Shown: positions 25,371 through 33,269, counted from the stretch's first letter. The stretch is 49,936 nucleotides of DNA from an uncultured Leucobacter sp. (GCA_937967375.1 CALCJF010000006.1:1-49936), one strand, 5' to 3'. The notes: generated from the letters alone by a model not told the origin. Made by a program: numbers and translations.

Positions 25371-26063
25371 GTGCGAATCGTGGTGGCTGACTGTTCCGTT
25401 GACTATGCGGGGCGCCTGAGCGCGCACCTGCCTCGTGCGACCAGGGTGCTCATGCTCAAGAGCGACGGCTCGATCCTCGTGCACAGCGACGGCGGCTCCT
25501 ACAAGCCGCTGAACTGGATGAGCCCGCCCTGCGCGCTGGCCCCGGTCGACCCCGATGACGAGCAGATCGAGGCCGGCGTCAAAGAGGTGTGGCAGGTGAC
25601 GCACGCGAAGACCGCCGACCGCCTCGTGGTTTCGCTCTTCGAGATTCTTCACGACAGCTCGCACGACCTCGGCGTCGACCCGGGTCTCATCAAAGACGGC
25701 GTGGAGGCCCACCTGCAAGAGCTTCTGGCAGAACAGATCGAGCTGCTCGGCGAGGGCCACACCCTCGTGCGCCGCGAGTACATGACGGCGATCGGTCCGG
25801 TCGACATTCTCGCGCGCGACGACTCGGGTGCGTCGGTTGCGGTCGAGATCAAGCGCCGGGGCGGCATCGATGGCGTGGAGCAGTTGACCCGCTACCTCGA
25901 GCTCATGAATCGCGACCCGAAGCTCGCGCCGGTGCAGGGCATCTTTGCCGCGCAAGAGATCAAGCCGCAGGCGCGCACCCTCGCCGAGGATCGCGGCATT
26001 CGCTGCGTCGTGCTCGACTACGACGCGATGCGCGGCATGCAGAACCTCAACACGCTGTTCTAA
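25371..26063 (+). CDS. nucS: Endonuclease NucS (EndoMS), mismatch-specific
   Basis: A 230-residue nuclease that cuts both strands at base-base mismatches and replaces MutS/MutL in most actinobacteria. It opens MRIVVADCSVDYAGRLSAHL and contains the catalytic PD-(D/E)XK core: VDILARDDSG followed by VAVEIKRRGGIDGVEQLTRY. The C-terminus MQNLNTLF fits the sliding-clamp-binding tail of the family. GTG start. It converges with the bioQ-like gene with 15 nt between stops. Confidence 0.95.
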   Translation: MRIVVADCSVDYAGRLSAHLPRATRVLMLKSDGSILVHSDGGSYKPLNWMSPPCALAPVDPDDEQIEAGVKEVWQVTHAKTADRLVVSLFEILHDSSHDLGVDPGLIKDGVEAHLQELLAEQIELLGEGHTLVRREYMTAIGPVDILARDDSGASVAVEIKRRGGIDGVEQLTRYLELMNRDPKLAPVQGIFAAQEIKPQARTLAEDRGIRCVVLDYDAMRGMQNLNTLF

Positions 26064-26078
26064 GTCTCGACGCGAGGT

Positions 26079-26645
26079 CTATCGCGCGGCCGAGAGCCCG
26101 GCGAGAATGATCTCGATGCCGCGGTCGAAGCTCTCACGCAGTTGCTGGTCGAGGTCGGCATGGGAGCCAGCCCCATCGGCTGCCCCGCCGGTTGCCCAGG
26201 CGCCTGCGCCGCCAGCCACCTCGGGCAGCGCGCCGATCGCATGGGCCTGCAACTGGGTCTGCGTGGCCTGCGCCTGACCGAAAGTGTAGAGCAGCAAGGT
26301 TCTGGCGCCGTCGGCCCCGACCATCGAAGCAAGCAGGGCCTCGACCGACGAGGCGCCGAGACGAAATGCCGAGGCGGTCGCGACCACGTCTGCGCCGTCT
26401 CGAATGGCGAGCATCGCCGCACGCAGCGAGCGGCAGACGCTCGCCGGGTCCTCACCGCCAACCTTTCTCACAATCTCATCCGCCATGAGCGCGAGCAGCG
26501 TCTGCTTATTCGGCACGTGATGATAGAGCGCGCTCGGCTGCACGTCGAGCGCTGCTGCGACGCGGCGCATCGAGCAGAACTCAAGGCCGTGGTCATCGAG
26601 CACACGCAGCGCCGCGTCGATGACGTCGGTGAGGGTGTTGCGCAT
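26079..26645 (-). CDS. bioQ: TetR family repressor, probably BioQ (biotin regulator)
   Basis: A 188-residue TetR protein. The HTH at about 1-50 includes DGLEFCSMRRVAAALDVQPS and LYHHVPNKQTLLALMADEIV; the C-terminal ligand/dimer domain contains a Gly/Ala-rich insert (AGGAGAWATGGAADGAG). I name it BioQ-like because its upstream region carries two TGAAC-N3-GTTC-type palindromes, the motif of BioQ in corynebacteria and mycobacteria, and because the divergent genes are the biotin transporter bioYMN. In mycobacteria and corynebacteria BioQ represses biotin synthesis/uptake genes. The link to biotin is inferred from motif and context. Confidence 0.75.
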   Translation of the reverse strand: MRNTLTDVIDAALRVLDDHGLEFCSMRRVAAALDVQPSALYHHVPNKQTLLALMADEIVRKVGGEDPASVCRSLRAAMLAIRDGADVVATASAFRLGASSVEALLASMVGADGARTLLLYTFGQAQATQTQLQAHAIGALPEVAGGAGAWATGGAADGAGSHADLDQQLRESFDRGIEIILAGLSAAR

Positions 26646-26666
26646 TCCCTCACTCTAGCGCTAACC

Positions 26667-26694
26667 TGAACACCGTTCACCAGAACACTGTTCA
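26667..26694. promoter_or_regulatory. Tandem BioQ-type operators
   Basis: TGAACACCGTTCA (26667-26679) and AGAACACTGTTCA (26682-26694) are two GAAC-N3-GTTC palindromes whose centres are 15 nt apart; the outer CCTGAACA/TGTTCAGG also forms a dyad. They lie in the gap between the tetR gene (minus) and the CHY-bioYMN run (plus), so one repressor could control both directions. Confidence 0.75.
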
Positions 26695-26766
26695 GGTGAC
26701 GCACTCAGCCCCGCACGCATGTGCCAAACCGCACCCAGTACCCGATCGCATGAATCCGAGATGCCA

Positions 26767-27192
26767 ATGACCGCACCGAGCGAAGCCGCACGAAGCAGGC
26801 CCGCGCCTCACGTGCTCGGCCGCACCATCGATGCGCACACGCGTTGCGTGCACTACGGCGGCACGGCCGACATCATCGCCCTGAAGTTCAAGTGCTGCGG
26901 GGACTTCTACCCCTGCTACGAGTGCCACGATGAGGCCGTATCGCACACGATCGATCGTTGGGGCGATGCGGATCTGCACGAACGGGCGGTGCTCTGTGGC
27001 GCGTGCTCAATGCAGCTCACCATCGCCGAATACCTTGGTGCAGCCAGCTGCCCCGCATGCGACACCGCGTTCAACCCCGGTTGCAAGCTGCACCGCGACA
27101 TCTACTTCGATCTGCCGATGACGCTCGCAGACGACCTGACCTCACTCGACCAGGCAGAACGCGGCACCGCCTCTGCGCCACACATTCCCTGA
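26767..27192 (+). CDS. CHY-type zinc finger protein
   Basis: A 141-residue protein with the CHY zinc-finger Cys/His array: RCVHYGGTADIIALKFKCC, YPCYECHDE, VLCGACSMQLTI and SCPACDTAFNPGCKLH. In eukaryotes these fingers accompany RING domains; bacterial stand-alone versions have no known job. I chose ATG 26767 (GAG 6 nt upstream); ATG 26761 and 26719 are in frame, and 26719 could be a leaderless start. It is the first gene after the BioQ-type operators and 12 nt before bioY, so it probably belongs to the biotin regulon. Confidence 0.8.
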   Translation: MTAPSEAARSRPAPHVLGRTIDAHTRCVHYGGTADIIALKFKCCGDFYPCYECHDEAVSHTIDRWGDADLHERAVLCGACSMQLTIAEYLGAASCPACDTAFNPGCKLHRDIYFDLPMTLADDLTSLDQAERGTASAPHIP

Positions 27193-27204
27193 AAGGGAGC
27201 AACA

Positions 27205-27825
27205 ATGGCTGTTACACCCACCCGACGCGGCAACCCCGCGACCGATATCGCCCTGATCGCCGCCTTCGCCGCACTCATCGCCGCCTGCGCGCTGCTGCCC
27301 GCGATCCCCATTGCGGCGGGCGTGCCGTTCACCCTGCAGACTTTCGCCGTGGTGCTCACCGGCGCGGTGCTCGGCACCAAGCGCGGCTTCCTCGCCGCGC
27401 TGCTCTACCTCGCGGTCGGACTGATCGGCATTCCGGTGTTCGCCGGCGCATCCGCCGGCCCAGGCCCGTTCGTCGGCGCGACCGGCGGCTACCTGATCTC
27501 GTTCCCGTTCGCCGCGGCAACCGCGGGCTTCATCGCCTCGCGCCTGCCTCGAAAAGGCATCGCGGCCAGCGCCGCGGTCATGCTGCTCGCGACCCTCGCC
27601 GGCGTGATCGTCAATCACCTGGGCGGCATTATCGGGCTCTGGCTGCTGGCGGGTATGTCGCTCTACGAGGCGACGTTCGTCGACGTCGTCTTCTTGCCCA
27701 TGGACGCGGTGAAGGCGCTGCTCGCGGCGCTCGTCGCGACTGCCGTGCACCGCGCGTTTCCGAACCTGCTGCCCCGACGCCGTGCGGCAAAGCCCGCCGT
27801 AGAGTCAGCATCGGCACACGCGTAG
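27205..27825 (+). CDS. bioY: Biotin transporter S-component BioY
   Basis: A 206-residue membrane protein that binds biotin for energy-coupling-factor (ECF) uptake. Six helices are predicted. Family features: IPIAAGVPFTLQTFAVVLTG, GTKRGFLAALLYLAVGLIGI and ASAGPGPFVGATGGYLISFP, including the GPxxGATGGYL region that lines the biotin site. A strong GGGAG ribosome site precedes ATG 27205. It is followed by the ATPase and transmembrane subunits, completing a group II-like dedicated biotin ECF transporter. Confidence 0.95.
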   Translation: MAVTPTRRGNPATDIALIAAFAALIAACALLPAIPIAAGVPFTLQTFAVVLTGAVLGTKRGFLAALLYLAVGLIGIPVFAGASAGPGPFVGATGGYLISFPFAAATAGFIASRLPRKGIAASAAVMLLATLAGVIVNHLGGIIGLWLLAGMSLYEATFVDVVFLPMDAVKALLAALVATAVHRAFPNLLPRRRAAKPAVESASAHA

Positions 27826-27850
27826 TCTCGCGAACGCGTAGGATCACGGC

Positions 27851-28618
27851 ATGATCGAATTGCGGGAGGCCGGTGTCACCGTGCCCGCGGGCGACCACGA
27901 CACCGTGATCTTGCAGCCGACGACGCTCACCCTGACCGAGCACCGCATCTCGATCATCGGGGGCAACGGCTCGGGCAAGTCAACGCTCGCGAGGCTCTGC
28001 AACGGCCTGATCGAGCCAACGACGGGCAGCGTGGCGGTGTCGGCGAGCAGCGGCGACAGCACCCATGGCACCGAGGCCGAGGGAGCCGAAGCCGGTGGCG
28101 CCGGCGCCCCACTCGACACGGCACGCCACGGTGCCGCCGCACGCCGCCTTGTCGGCTTCGTGTTCAGTGACCCGAGCGCGCAGCTCATCATGCCGACCGT
28201 GCTCGAAGATGTCGCGCTCTCGTTGCGTCGTGAGCACCCCAAGAAGGCCGACCGTCTCGAGGCCGCACGGGCAGTGCTCAAACGCTTCGGCATCGCCGAC
28301 CTCGCAGATCGCAGCGTGCACACGCTGTCTGGCGGGCAACGGCAGCTGCTCGCCTTCGCTTCGGTGCTCGCATGCGACCCCGCGATCCTCGTCGCCGACG
28401 AACCGACCACGCTGCTCGACCTTCGCAACGCACGCATGATCGACGATCTGCTGATGTCGCTGACGCAGCAGGTACTGGTGATCACGCACGACCTCGAACT
28501 CGCGGCGCGCGCCGACCGCACGCTCGTGATCGACGACGCCCGGGTCGTGTTCGACGGGCAACCCGCCGAGGCGATCGTGTTCTACCGCGAGCTCGCGGCA
28601 CGTGGTGCTGGCACATGA
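27851..28618 (+). CDS. bioM: ECF transporter ATPase BioM
   Basis: A 255-residue ABC ATPase powering BioY. Walker A GGNGSGKST (37-45), signature LSGGQRQ (159-165) and Walker B ILVADEPTT (179-187) are intact. Odd points: residues about 59-97 are a low-complexity Ser/Gly/Ala-rich insert (SSGDSTHGTEAEGAEAGGAG) before the Q-loop, and the usual VFQNPDNQL reads VFSDPSAQL, losing the first Gln. Overlaps bioN by ATGA, so the pair is translationally coupled. Confidence 0.9.
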   Translation: MIELREAGVTVPAGDHDTVILQPTTLTLTEHRISIIGGNGSGKSTLARLCNGLIEPTTGSVAVSASSGDSTHGTEAEGAEAGGAGAPLDTARHGAAARRLVGFVFSDPSAQLIMPTVLEDVALSLRREHPKKADRLEAARAVLKRFGIADLADRSVHTLSGGQRQLLAFASVLACDPAILVADEPTTLLDLRNARMIDDLLMSLTQQVLVITHDLELAARADRTLVIDDARVVFDGQPAEAIVFYRELAARGAGT

Positions 28619-29226
28619 CCTCGTCGCCACTCGGGGAGTACATCACCCGGCGCTCACCGCTGCACCGGCTGCGCCCGGGCGCGAAGCTGCTCGGCCTATT
28701 TCTCTTCGGAGCATGCACGGTCGCGTTTCGATCAGTGCCTGTGGGCATCGTTGCACTCGTGCTCGGTGTCGCCCTCGCCCTGCTCTCGGGCATGCGGGCG
28801 AACGACCTGCTGCGCGTCGGGCAACGCTTCGCGGTCGTCGGGGTGCTGCTCTTCGCGTTTCAGGCCTGGCAGCGCGGCTGGGAGCACGGCTTCGCCGTTG
28901 TCGCGACGCTCTTCGCGCTGCTGCTCGCGGCGAGCGCGCTGACGGCGAGCACCGCGGCCGATGAACTGATCGACACGATCGTCTGGCTGTTGGGCCCACT
29001 TCGACGCTTCGGCGTGCGACCAGAACAGGTGGCGCTTGCGTTCTCGCTGACGATCAGGTCGATCCCGATCGTGCTCGCGCAGGCTCGAGAGACGCGCGAC
29101 GCGGCAAAGGCGCGCGGGCTCGAGCGCAGCCCGCGCGCCTATCTCATTCCGTTCGTGCTGCGCGTCGTCGCGCACGCGCAGCTCACGGGCGAGGCCCTGC
29201 AGGCGCGGGGCTTCGGCGACGACTGA
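28615..29226 (+). CDS. bioN: ECF transporter transmembrane component BioN (EcfT)
   Basis: A 203-residue EcfT-type protein linking the two ATPases to BioY. It has about five helices and the conserved coupling-helix motifs with Ala-Arg-Gly: QARETRDAAKARGLERSPR (about 163-181) and ALQARGFGDD at the end. The N-terminal SPLHRLRPGAKLLGLFLF is typical. ATG overlaps the bioM stop. Its 3' end is 7 nt from the convergent PIG-L gene. Confidence 0.92.
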   Translation: MTSSPLGEYITRRSPLHRLRPGAKLLGLFLFGACTVAFRSVPVGIVALVLGVALALLSGMRANDLLRVGQRFAVVGVLLFAFQAWQRGWEHGFAVVATLFALLLAASALTASTAADELIDTIVWLLGPLRRFGVRPEQVALAFSLTIRSIPIVLAQARETRDAAKARGLERSPRAYLIPFVLRVVAHAQLTGEALQARGFGDD

Positions 29227-29233
29227 TGCCGCC

Positions 29234-29956
29234 TCACCCCATACGGTAGGCGTGCACGGGCAGTGCGTAGGGCACTCCGGCACGCTCGCCGCCGCCCGTC
29301 AGCACTCCGGTGATCAAGTCGCGCGGAGCCGGGTGATCGTGCAGTGCCGCGAGGTATGCCCGGTGCGCCTCGAGCGAGCGGATGCCGCGCTCCATCGACT
29401 GCTGCGATACCTCGATCGCGTGGCCGGGGTCGTGCATCATGACGAGCAGCCAGGGCGCCATGCATGCCTCGAGCCCCTCGGTCGTGATCTGCTCACGGAA
29501 CAGCCACGGGTTGTCGGCATCGCGAATCGCGTCGACAATCGACAGTCCGGCTGGGCGATGGTCTGCATGGTTGAGGCCCCAGCCCGCATCGAGATTCCAG
29601 GTCATGGTGAGTATGGCGTCTGGGCGCACCCGTCGAATCTCGCGAGCGATGCGACGGCGAGTCTCGACGGAGTGCTCGACAAGTCCGTCAGGGAGGTCGA
29701 GGATCTTCAACTGCCCGACGCCCACAGCGTCGCAGGCAGCGCGCTGCTCGTCGGCGCGCAGCGGCGCCACCTCCGCCGGGTCGCGGTCGCGAATTCCCGC
29801 CTCCCCAGCGGTCAGCAGCAGGTACGAGACCTCGATGCCGCGTGAGGTCCACTCGGCGACTGCGGCGGAGCCGCCGTATTCCATGTCGTCGGGATGCGCA
29901 ACGATGCACAGCACGCGCCGAATCTCTGCCGGGTCGAAGAGCTCGAGGGTGTCCAT
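29234..29956 (-). CDS. PIG-L/LmbE family deacetylase
   Basis: A 240-residue zinc N-deacetylase. The metal site AHPDDMEYGG (20-29) and HADHRP (His130, Asp132, His133) are present. The family includes MshB and Mca of mycothiol metabolism and BshB of bacillithiol; here length and spacing fit the general PIG-L branch more than MshB, so the substrate (an N-acetylglucosaminyl compound) is not assigned. It stands alone between bioN and sseB, with 76 nt to the divergent sseB start. Confidence 0.88.
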   Translation of the reverse strand: MDTLELFDPAEIRRVLCIVAHPDDMEYGGSAAVAEWTSRGIEVSYLLLTAGEAGIRDRDPAEVAPLRADEQRAACDAVGVGQLKILDLPDGLVEHSVETRRRIAREIRRVRPDAILTMTWNLDAGWGLNHADHRPAGLSIVDAIRDADNPWLFREQITTEGLEACMAPWLLVMMHDPGHAIEVSQQSMERGIRSLEAHRAYLAALHDHPAPRDLITGVLTGGGERAGVPYALPVHAYRMG

Positions 29957-30032
29957 ACGTCGACACTACCCCTCGGGACTCGCATCAGCCATGCCCGCGA
30001 CAACCACTCGGCGCACGCCCTAGGCTTGAGGC

Positions 30033-30488
30033 ATGGCCGAAGCACAGACCCCAGAGGGCATCACCGCCGACTATGTGAACGAGGGCGTTCGTGACACCCT
30101 CGCCGCGCTGCAGCAGGCGCCCGACTACGAGCGTTTGGCCGAGTTTCTGACGGCACTGCGCGAGGGCTTCTTGGTCGCCGACGTGACCGGCACCCAGAAG
30201 AAGAAGTCGACGCATGTGCGCACGATTCGCTCAACGAAGGGCCAGCTGATTCTGCCGCTCTTCACCTCGATGGACGAGCTGCGGCTCGCCCACCCAAAGA
30301 GAAGCCGCGAGCAGGCGAAGGGCGCGATCATGCCCGCACTCGAGGCGCTGCGCCTCATCCAATCGAGCCCGTTCGTCGCGGTGCAGTTCAATGCGGGTTC
30401 CGCGGCACTGCCGGTGTTGCGGGGGTACATCGCGCTGGTGCTCGGCGGCGATCCCATCGAGGCTGCAGCGCTCGAACAGCTGGGCTGA
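30033..30488 (+). CDS. SseB family protein
   Basis: A 151-residue single-domain SseB-type protein. Recognisable parts: EFLTALREGFLVADVTGT, the LPLFTSMDELR strand and LRLIQSSPFVAVQFNAGSAA. Escherichia coli SseB was linked to enhanced serine sensitivity; actinobacterial members are common and of unknown function. No signal peptide. A bidirectional terminator follows 10 nt after the stop. Confidence 0.85.
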   Translation: MAEAQTPEGITADYVNEGVRDTLAALQQAPDYERLAEFLTALREGFLVADVTGTQKKKSTHVRTIRSTKGQLILPLFTSMDELRLAHPKRSREQAKGAIMPALEALRLIQSSPFVAVQFNAGSAALPVLRGYIALVLGGDPIEAAALEQLG

Positions 30489-30498
30489 TCCTCGCCCT

Positions 30499-30536
30499 AA
30501 AAAACGGCACCCCCGGTCGAAACCGAGAGTGCCGTT
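30499..30536. terminator. Bidirectional intrinsic terminator
   Basis: AACGGCAC (30503-30510) pairs with GTGCCGTT (30529-30536), with an inner GGT/ACC pair around a CGAA tetraloop. An A-run (30499-30504) gives six Ts on the minus strand, ending the HdeD-like gene; it also lies just past sseB (plus). Confidence 0.85.
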
Positions 30537-30570
30537 CACTGTACGTGCGAGGCTCAGCTCGCCCGAACCA

Positions 30571-31149
30571 CTACTTCGCGGGCTTGAGCGTGAACGCGCG
30601 CACGATCTGCACAACGCCCATGACCGCCAGTGAGGCGCCGACGAGAATCCACAGGGTGACGGCCGCAACCAGCGGGGTCACGATGAGCACGATGCCTGCG
30701 ATGATGCTGACGATGCCGTAGATGATGCTCCAGGTCTTGCTCTTGCTCTCGCGAGCTGCGGCGAACGACATGATGCCCTCGAAGATCCAGAGGATGCCGA
30801 TGAAGATCGAGAGCACCGCGGTGAGCACCGCAGCGGTCGCACCAAGGTTGCCGAAGATGATGATGCCCGCGATCAGGTAGAGCAAGCCGAGCACGGCATT
30901 GCCGACGCGACGCCAGCCACCCATCGTCTTCGAGAAGATCATCGAGCCGAGAAAGACGAGGCCCGCAACGACCATGTAGATCGCGAAGATGATCGCGACG
31001 AACTTCATCATCACTGCCCCCGACTCGACCGGGTTCATGAGAATCAGCACACCGATGACGAGTGCGACGAGGCCGCCGACACCCATGATGGTGCGAACGA
31101 CATCGGTGGCCTTGCGCCCGTCGATCACGATGGTTTCTTGTTCAGACAT
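30571..31149 (-). CDS. HdeD/DUF308 family membrane protein
   Basis: A 192-residue membrane protein of six helices arranged as three similar hairpins, with the repeated GVLILMNP, GIIIFGN and GIVLIVTP segments typical of the HdeD family (acid-stress membrane protein in E. coli). N-terminus is charged (MSEQETIVIDGRKATDVV) and cytoplasmic. In actinobacteria the role is unknown. Its promoter lies in the 146-nt gap before the thioesterase gene's stop; the terminator at 30499-30536 ends it. Confidence 0.9.
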   Translation of the reverse strand: MSEQETIVIDGRKATDVVRTIMGVGGLVALVIGVLILMNPVESGAVMMKFVAIIFAIYMVVAGLVFLGSMIFSKTMGGWRRVGNAVLGLLYLIAGIIIFGNLGATAAVLTAVLSIFIGILWIFEGIMSFAAARESKSKTWSIIYGIVSIIAGIVLIVTPLVAAVTLWILVGASLAVMGVVQIVRAFTLKPAK

Positions 31150-31295
31150 TGCTACCTCGCCCTACTTTCTTACGTTTGCGCGGGCTCGTTTGCCGCGCCC
31201 GGGTGCGTTCACTCTGCTCTAAGCATGCACCTCGCGGGCCAGGCAACGCGAGCACACGCCGACACGTGATGGTTTTGTTGCAGTGCAGCGTGGGA

Positions 31296-31700
31296 TCAGC
31301 CGACGCTGCGCAGCCGCTCCGTGCCGGCCGTGGCAACTGTCTGCCCGTGCGCCACAGGGGTTCCGTCGCCGTCGACCGCAACGAAGACGATGTGTTCGAG
31401 ACGCAGAATGTCTTGCCCTGTCACTGTGTTGAACACGCGGCAGCTGAGCGTGAGCGAGGTGCGGCCGAAGCCCAGCACTCGATACTCGAGCTCGAGCAGG
31501 TCGCCGCGCTCGGCCCGGGCGACGAAGTCGAGCGCAGAGATGTGGCGCGTCACCACCTCGATCGTGCCGAGCTGCGTGATCGCGACGATGGCCGCCTCTT
31601 CGTCGACCCACTGCAGCAACCGACCGCCGAACAGCGCGCCGTGCTGGTTGAGGTCTTCGGGCTTGACCCATTTGCGCACAACGTAGGTGAGTTCGCTCAT
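31296..31700 (-). CDS. Acyl-CoA thioesterase (hotdog fold, YciA-like)
   Basis: A 134-residue hotdog-fold thioesterase hydrolysing acyl-CoAs. NQHGALFGGRLLQWVDEEAA (18-37) carries the conserved Asp of the central helix, and LEYRVLGFGRTSLTLSC and LRLEHIVFVAVD are the hotdog strands. Length is normal for YciA-type hexamers. A 13-bp tandem repeat lies just upstream of the start. It is not obviously operonic with neighbours. Confidence 0.9.
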   Translation of the reverse strand: MSELTYVVRKWVKPEDLNQHGALFGGRLLQWVDEEAAIVAITQLGTIEVVTRHISALDFVARAERGDLLELEYRVLGFGRTSLTLSCRVFNTVTGQDILRLEHIVFVAVDGDGTPVAHGQTVATAGTERLRSVG

Positions 31701-31718
31701 GCCTCGAGCCTAGTGCGG

Positions 31719-31757
31719 GCAGGCTGCGGCGGCAGGCTGCGGCGGCAGGCTGCGGCC
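31719..31757. repeat. 13-bp tandem repeat, three copies
   Basis: GCAGGCTGCGGCG is repeated three times (31719-31731, 31732-31744, 31745-31757; the last base of the third copy differs). It sits in the gap between the divergent thioesterase and SCO4848-type genes. Confidence 0.85.
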
Positions 31758-31806
31758 TGCTTACCGAGCGCGGCCACGGCACAGCTCGGCACCGTAGGCT
31801 TGTGAC

Positions 31807-32025
31807 ATGACGGTACTCGCAGGAATCATGCTGCTCGTGAACGCCGGCTACAACGCGATTGTGTGGCCGCAGTTCTGGAAGCGGGTCGCCGCCGACCCGC
31901 GCGCTCGCGACGAATCGGGTGCACCCACGAAGTTCTATCGCGTGCACGCTATTCTCATCAGCATCGCGATTGTCATCGCCGTCGCATCGGCATTCGCCGG
32001 TGTCGCCCTCTTGATCGGAGCCTGA
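31807..32025 (+). CDS. SCO4848-type small membrane protein
   Basis: A 72-residue protein with two helices (about 2-20 and 48-70) and the conserved intervening stretch IVWPQFWKRVAADPRARDES followed by PTKFYRVHAILIS. This pattern (WPxFWKxVxxD, PTxFYxVHAxL) is that of SCO4848-type proteins found across actinobacteria, function unknown. The next gene begins one base after the stop codon (TGATATG), so it is translationally linked to the TagD-like cytidylyltransferase gene. Confidence 0.75.
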   Translation: MTVLAGIMLLVNAGYNAIVWPQFWKRVAADPRARDESGAPTKFYRVHAILISIAIVIAVASAFAGVALLIGA

Positions 32026-32026
32026 T

Positions 32027-32425
32027 ATGAAGCGCATTCTCACCTACGGAACCTACGACCTGCTGCACTGGGGCCACATTCGCCTGCTGCAGCGCGCCCG
32101 CGCACAGGGCGACTACCTCGTCGTGGCGCTCAGCACCGAAGAATTCAATGAGGGCAAGGGCAAGAAGACCTACCACGACTTCGAGACGCGCAAGAAGATG
32201 CTGGAGTCGGTGCGTTACGTCGATCTCGTGATTCCCGAGAATGCGTGGGATCAGAAGATCGGCGACGTACAGAAGTACGAGATCGACGCGGTCGTGATGG
32301 GTGGTGACTGGGAGGGAGACCCTCGCTTCGAGGTGCTCACCGACTACTGCGACGTGATCTACCTCGACCGCACCGAGGGCATCTCGACGACCAAGATCAA
32401 ACGCGACTTGGGCGTGAACGCCTAG
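32027..32425 (+). CDS. tagD: Glycerol-3-phosphate cytidylyltransferase-like protein (TagD family)
   Basis: A 132-residue cytidylyltransferase of the HIGH superfamily making CDP-glycerol (or a related CDP-alcohol) from CTP, typically for wall teichoic acid or glycopolymer synthesis. Motifs: HWGH at 14-17 and RTEGISTT at 115-122, both intact. Size matches TagD. No teichoic acid polymerase genes are nearby. Spacing of one base to the preceding SCO4848-type gene and the strong hairpin after it define a two-gene transcript. Confidence 0.9.
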   Translation: MKRILTYGTYDLLHWGHIRLLQRARAQGDYLVVALSTEEFNEGKGKKTYHDFETRKKMLESVRYVDLVIPENAWDQKIGDVQKYEIDAVVMGGDWEGDPRFEVLTDYCDVIYLDRTEGISTTKIKRDLGVNA

Positions 32426-32443
32426 TCGCCATCTCGCGCAGAA

Positions 32444-32484
32444 CGAAGGGCGCGGGCGAGGATGATCCTCGCCCGCGCCCTTCG
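32444..32484. terminator. Terminator between converging genes
   Basis: CGAAGGGCGCGGGCGAG pairs with CTCGCCCGCGCCCTTCG around a GATGATC centre (32444-32460 with 32468-32484), a very stable stem. It lies between the stops of tagD (plus) and the amino-acid ABC ATPase (minus), so it can end both. Confidence 0.8.
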
Positions 32485-32495
32485 TCGTCTACGAA

Positions 32496-33269
32496 CTACA
32501 GCACCTTCGACAGGAACGCCTTCGTGCGCTCCCGCTGCGGGTTTGTCAGCACTTCGGTCGGGTCGCCCGACTCGACGACCACACCGCCATCCATGAAGAC
32601 CAACTCGTCGGCGACCTCCCGGGCGAAGCCCATCTCGTGGGTCACCACGATCATGGTCATGCCGCTCTCTGCCAGGCCCTTCATCACGTCGAGCACTTCG
32701 CCCACGAGCTCGGGGTCGAGCGCCGAGGTCGGCTCGTCGAAGAGCATGAGCTTCGGCTCCATCGCGAGCGCGCGGGCGATCGCCACGCGCTGCTGCTGAC
32801 CGCCCGACAGGTGAGCCGGGTAGTAGTCGTGGCGATCGGCAAGACCGACTCGAGCGAGCAGATCCATCGCCCGCGTCTGAAGAGCAGCCTTGTCGCCCTT
32901 CTTCAGCAGGGTCGGAGCGAGCATCACGTTCTCGAGCGCTGTCTTGTGGGGAAAGAGGTTGAAGCGCTGAAACACCATGCCGATGTCTCGCCGCTGCCGC
33001 GCCGCCTCTTTCGGGTGCATCTCATAGATCTTGTCGCCGTGCTGGCGGTAGCCCACCAGCTCGCCGTCTACCCAGAGACGCCCGGCATTGATCGTCTCGA
33101 GGTGGTTGATGCAACGCAAGAAGGTCGACTTGCCCGAGCCCGAAGGGCCCACCAGGCACAGCACCTCGCCTCGCTTCACCTCGAGTGAGATCGACTTCAG
33201 CACCTCGTTGGTGCCGTACGACTTCGAGATGGCTTCGGCTTTGACCATCGGAACATCTGTCGCGTTCAT
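32496..33269 (-). CDS. Polar amino-acid ABC transporter, ATP-binding protein
   Basis: A 257-residue ATPase of the GlnQ/HisP type. Walker A GPSGSGKST (41-49), signature LSGGQQQR (154-161) and Walker B LFDEPTS with Asp178-Glu179 are complete; HEMGFAREVAD after the H-loop is the amino-acid subfamily marker. It is the last gene of a three-gene importer: substrate-binding protein, permease, ATPase. Its start overlaps the permease stop by 4 nt. Confidence 0.95.
   Translation of the reverse strand: MNATDVPMVKAEAISKSYGTNEVLKSISLEVKRGEVLCLVGPSGSGKSTFLRCINHLETINAGRLWVDGELVGYRQHGDKIYEMHPKEAARQRRDIGMVFQRFNLFPHKTALENVMLAPTLLKKGDKAALQTRAMDLLARVGLADRHDYYPAHLSGGQQQRVAIARALAMEPKLMLFDEPTSALDPELVGEVLDVMKGLAESGMTMIVVTHEMGFAREVADELVFMDGGVVVESGDPTEVLTNPQRERTKAFLSKVL

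Noticed and set aside
23932..25419. Long Arg-rich frames overlapping the MFS and other genes in alternative frames.
   Set aside because: Their composition (Arg/Ala/Pro-rich, no domains) is typical of shadows of high-GC genes on another frame.
26079..26645. Reading the TetR gene as a multidrug efflux repressor.
   Set aside because: The neighbouring operator palindrome and the divergent biotin transporter genes fit a BioQ role better; no efflux pump is adjacent.
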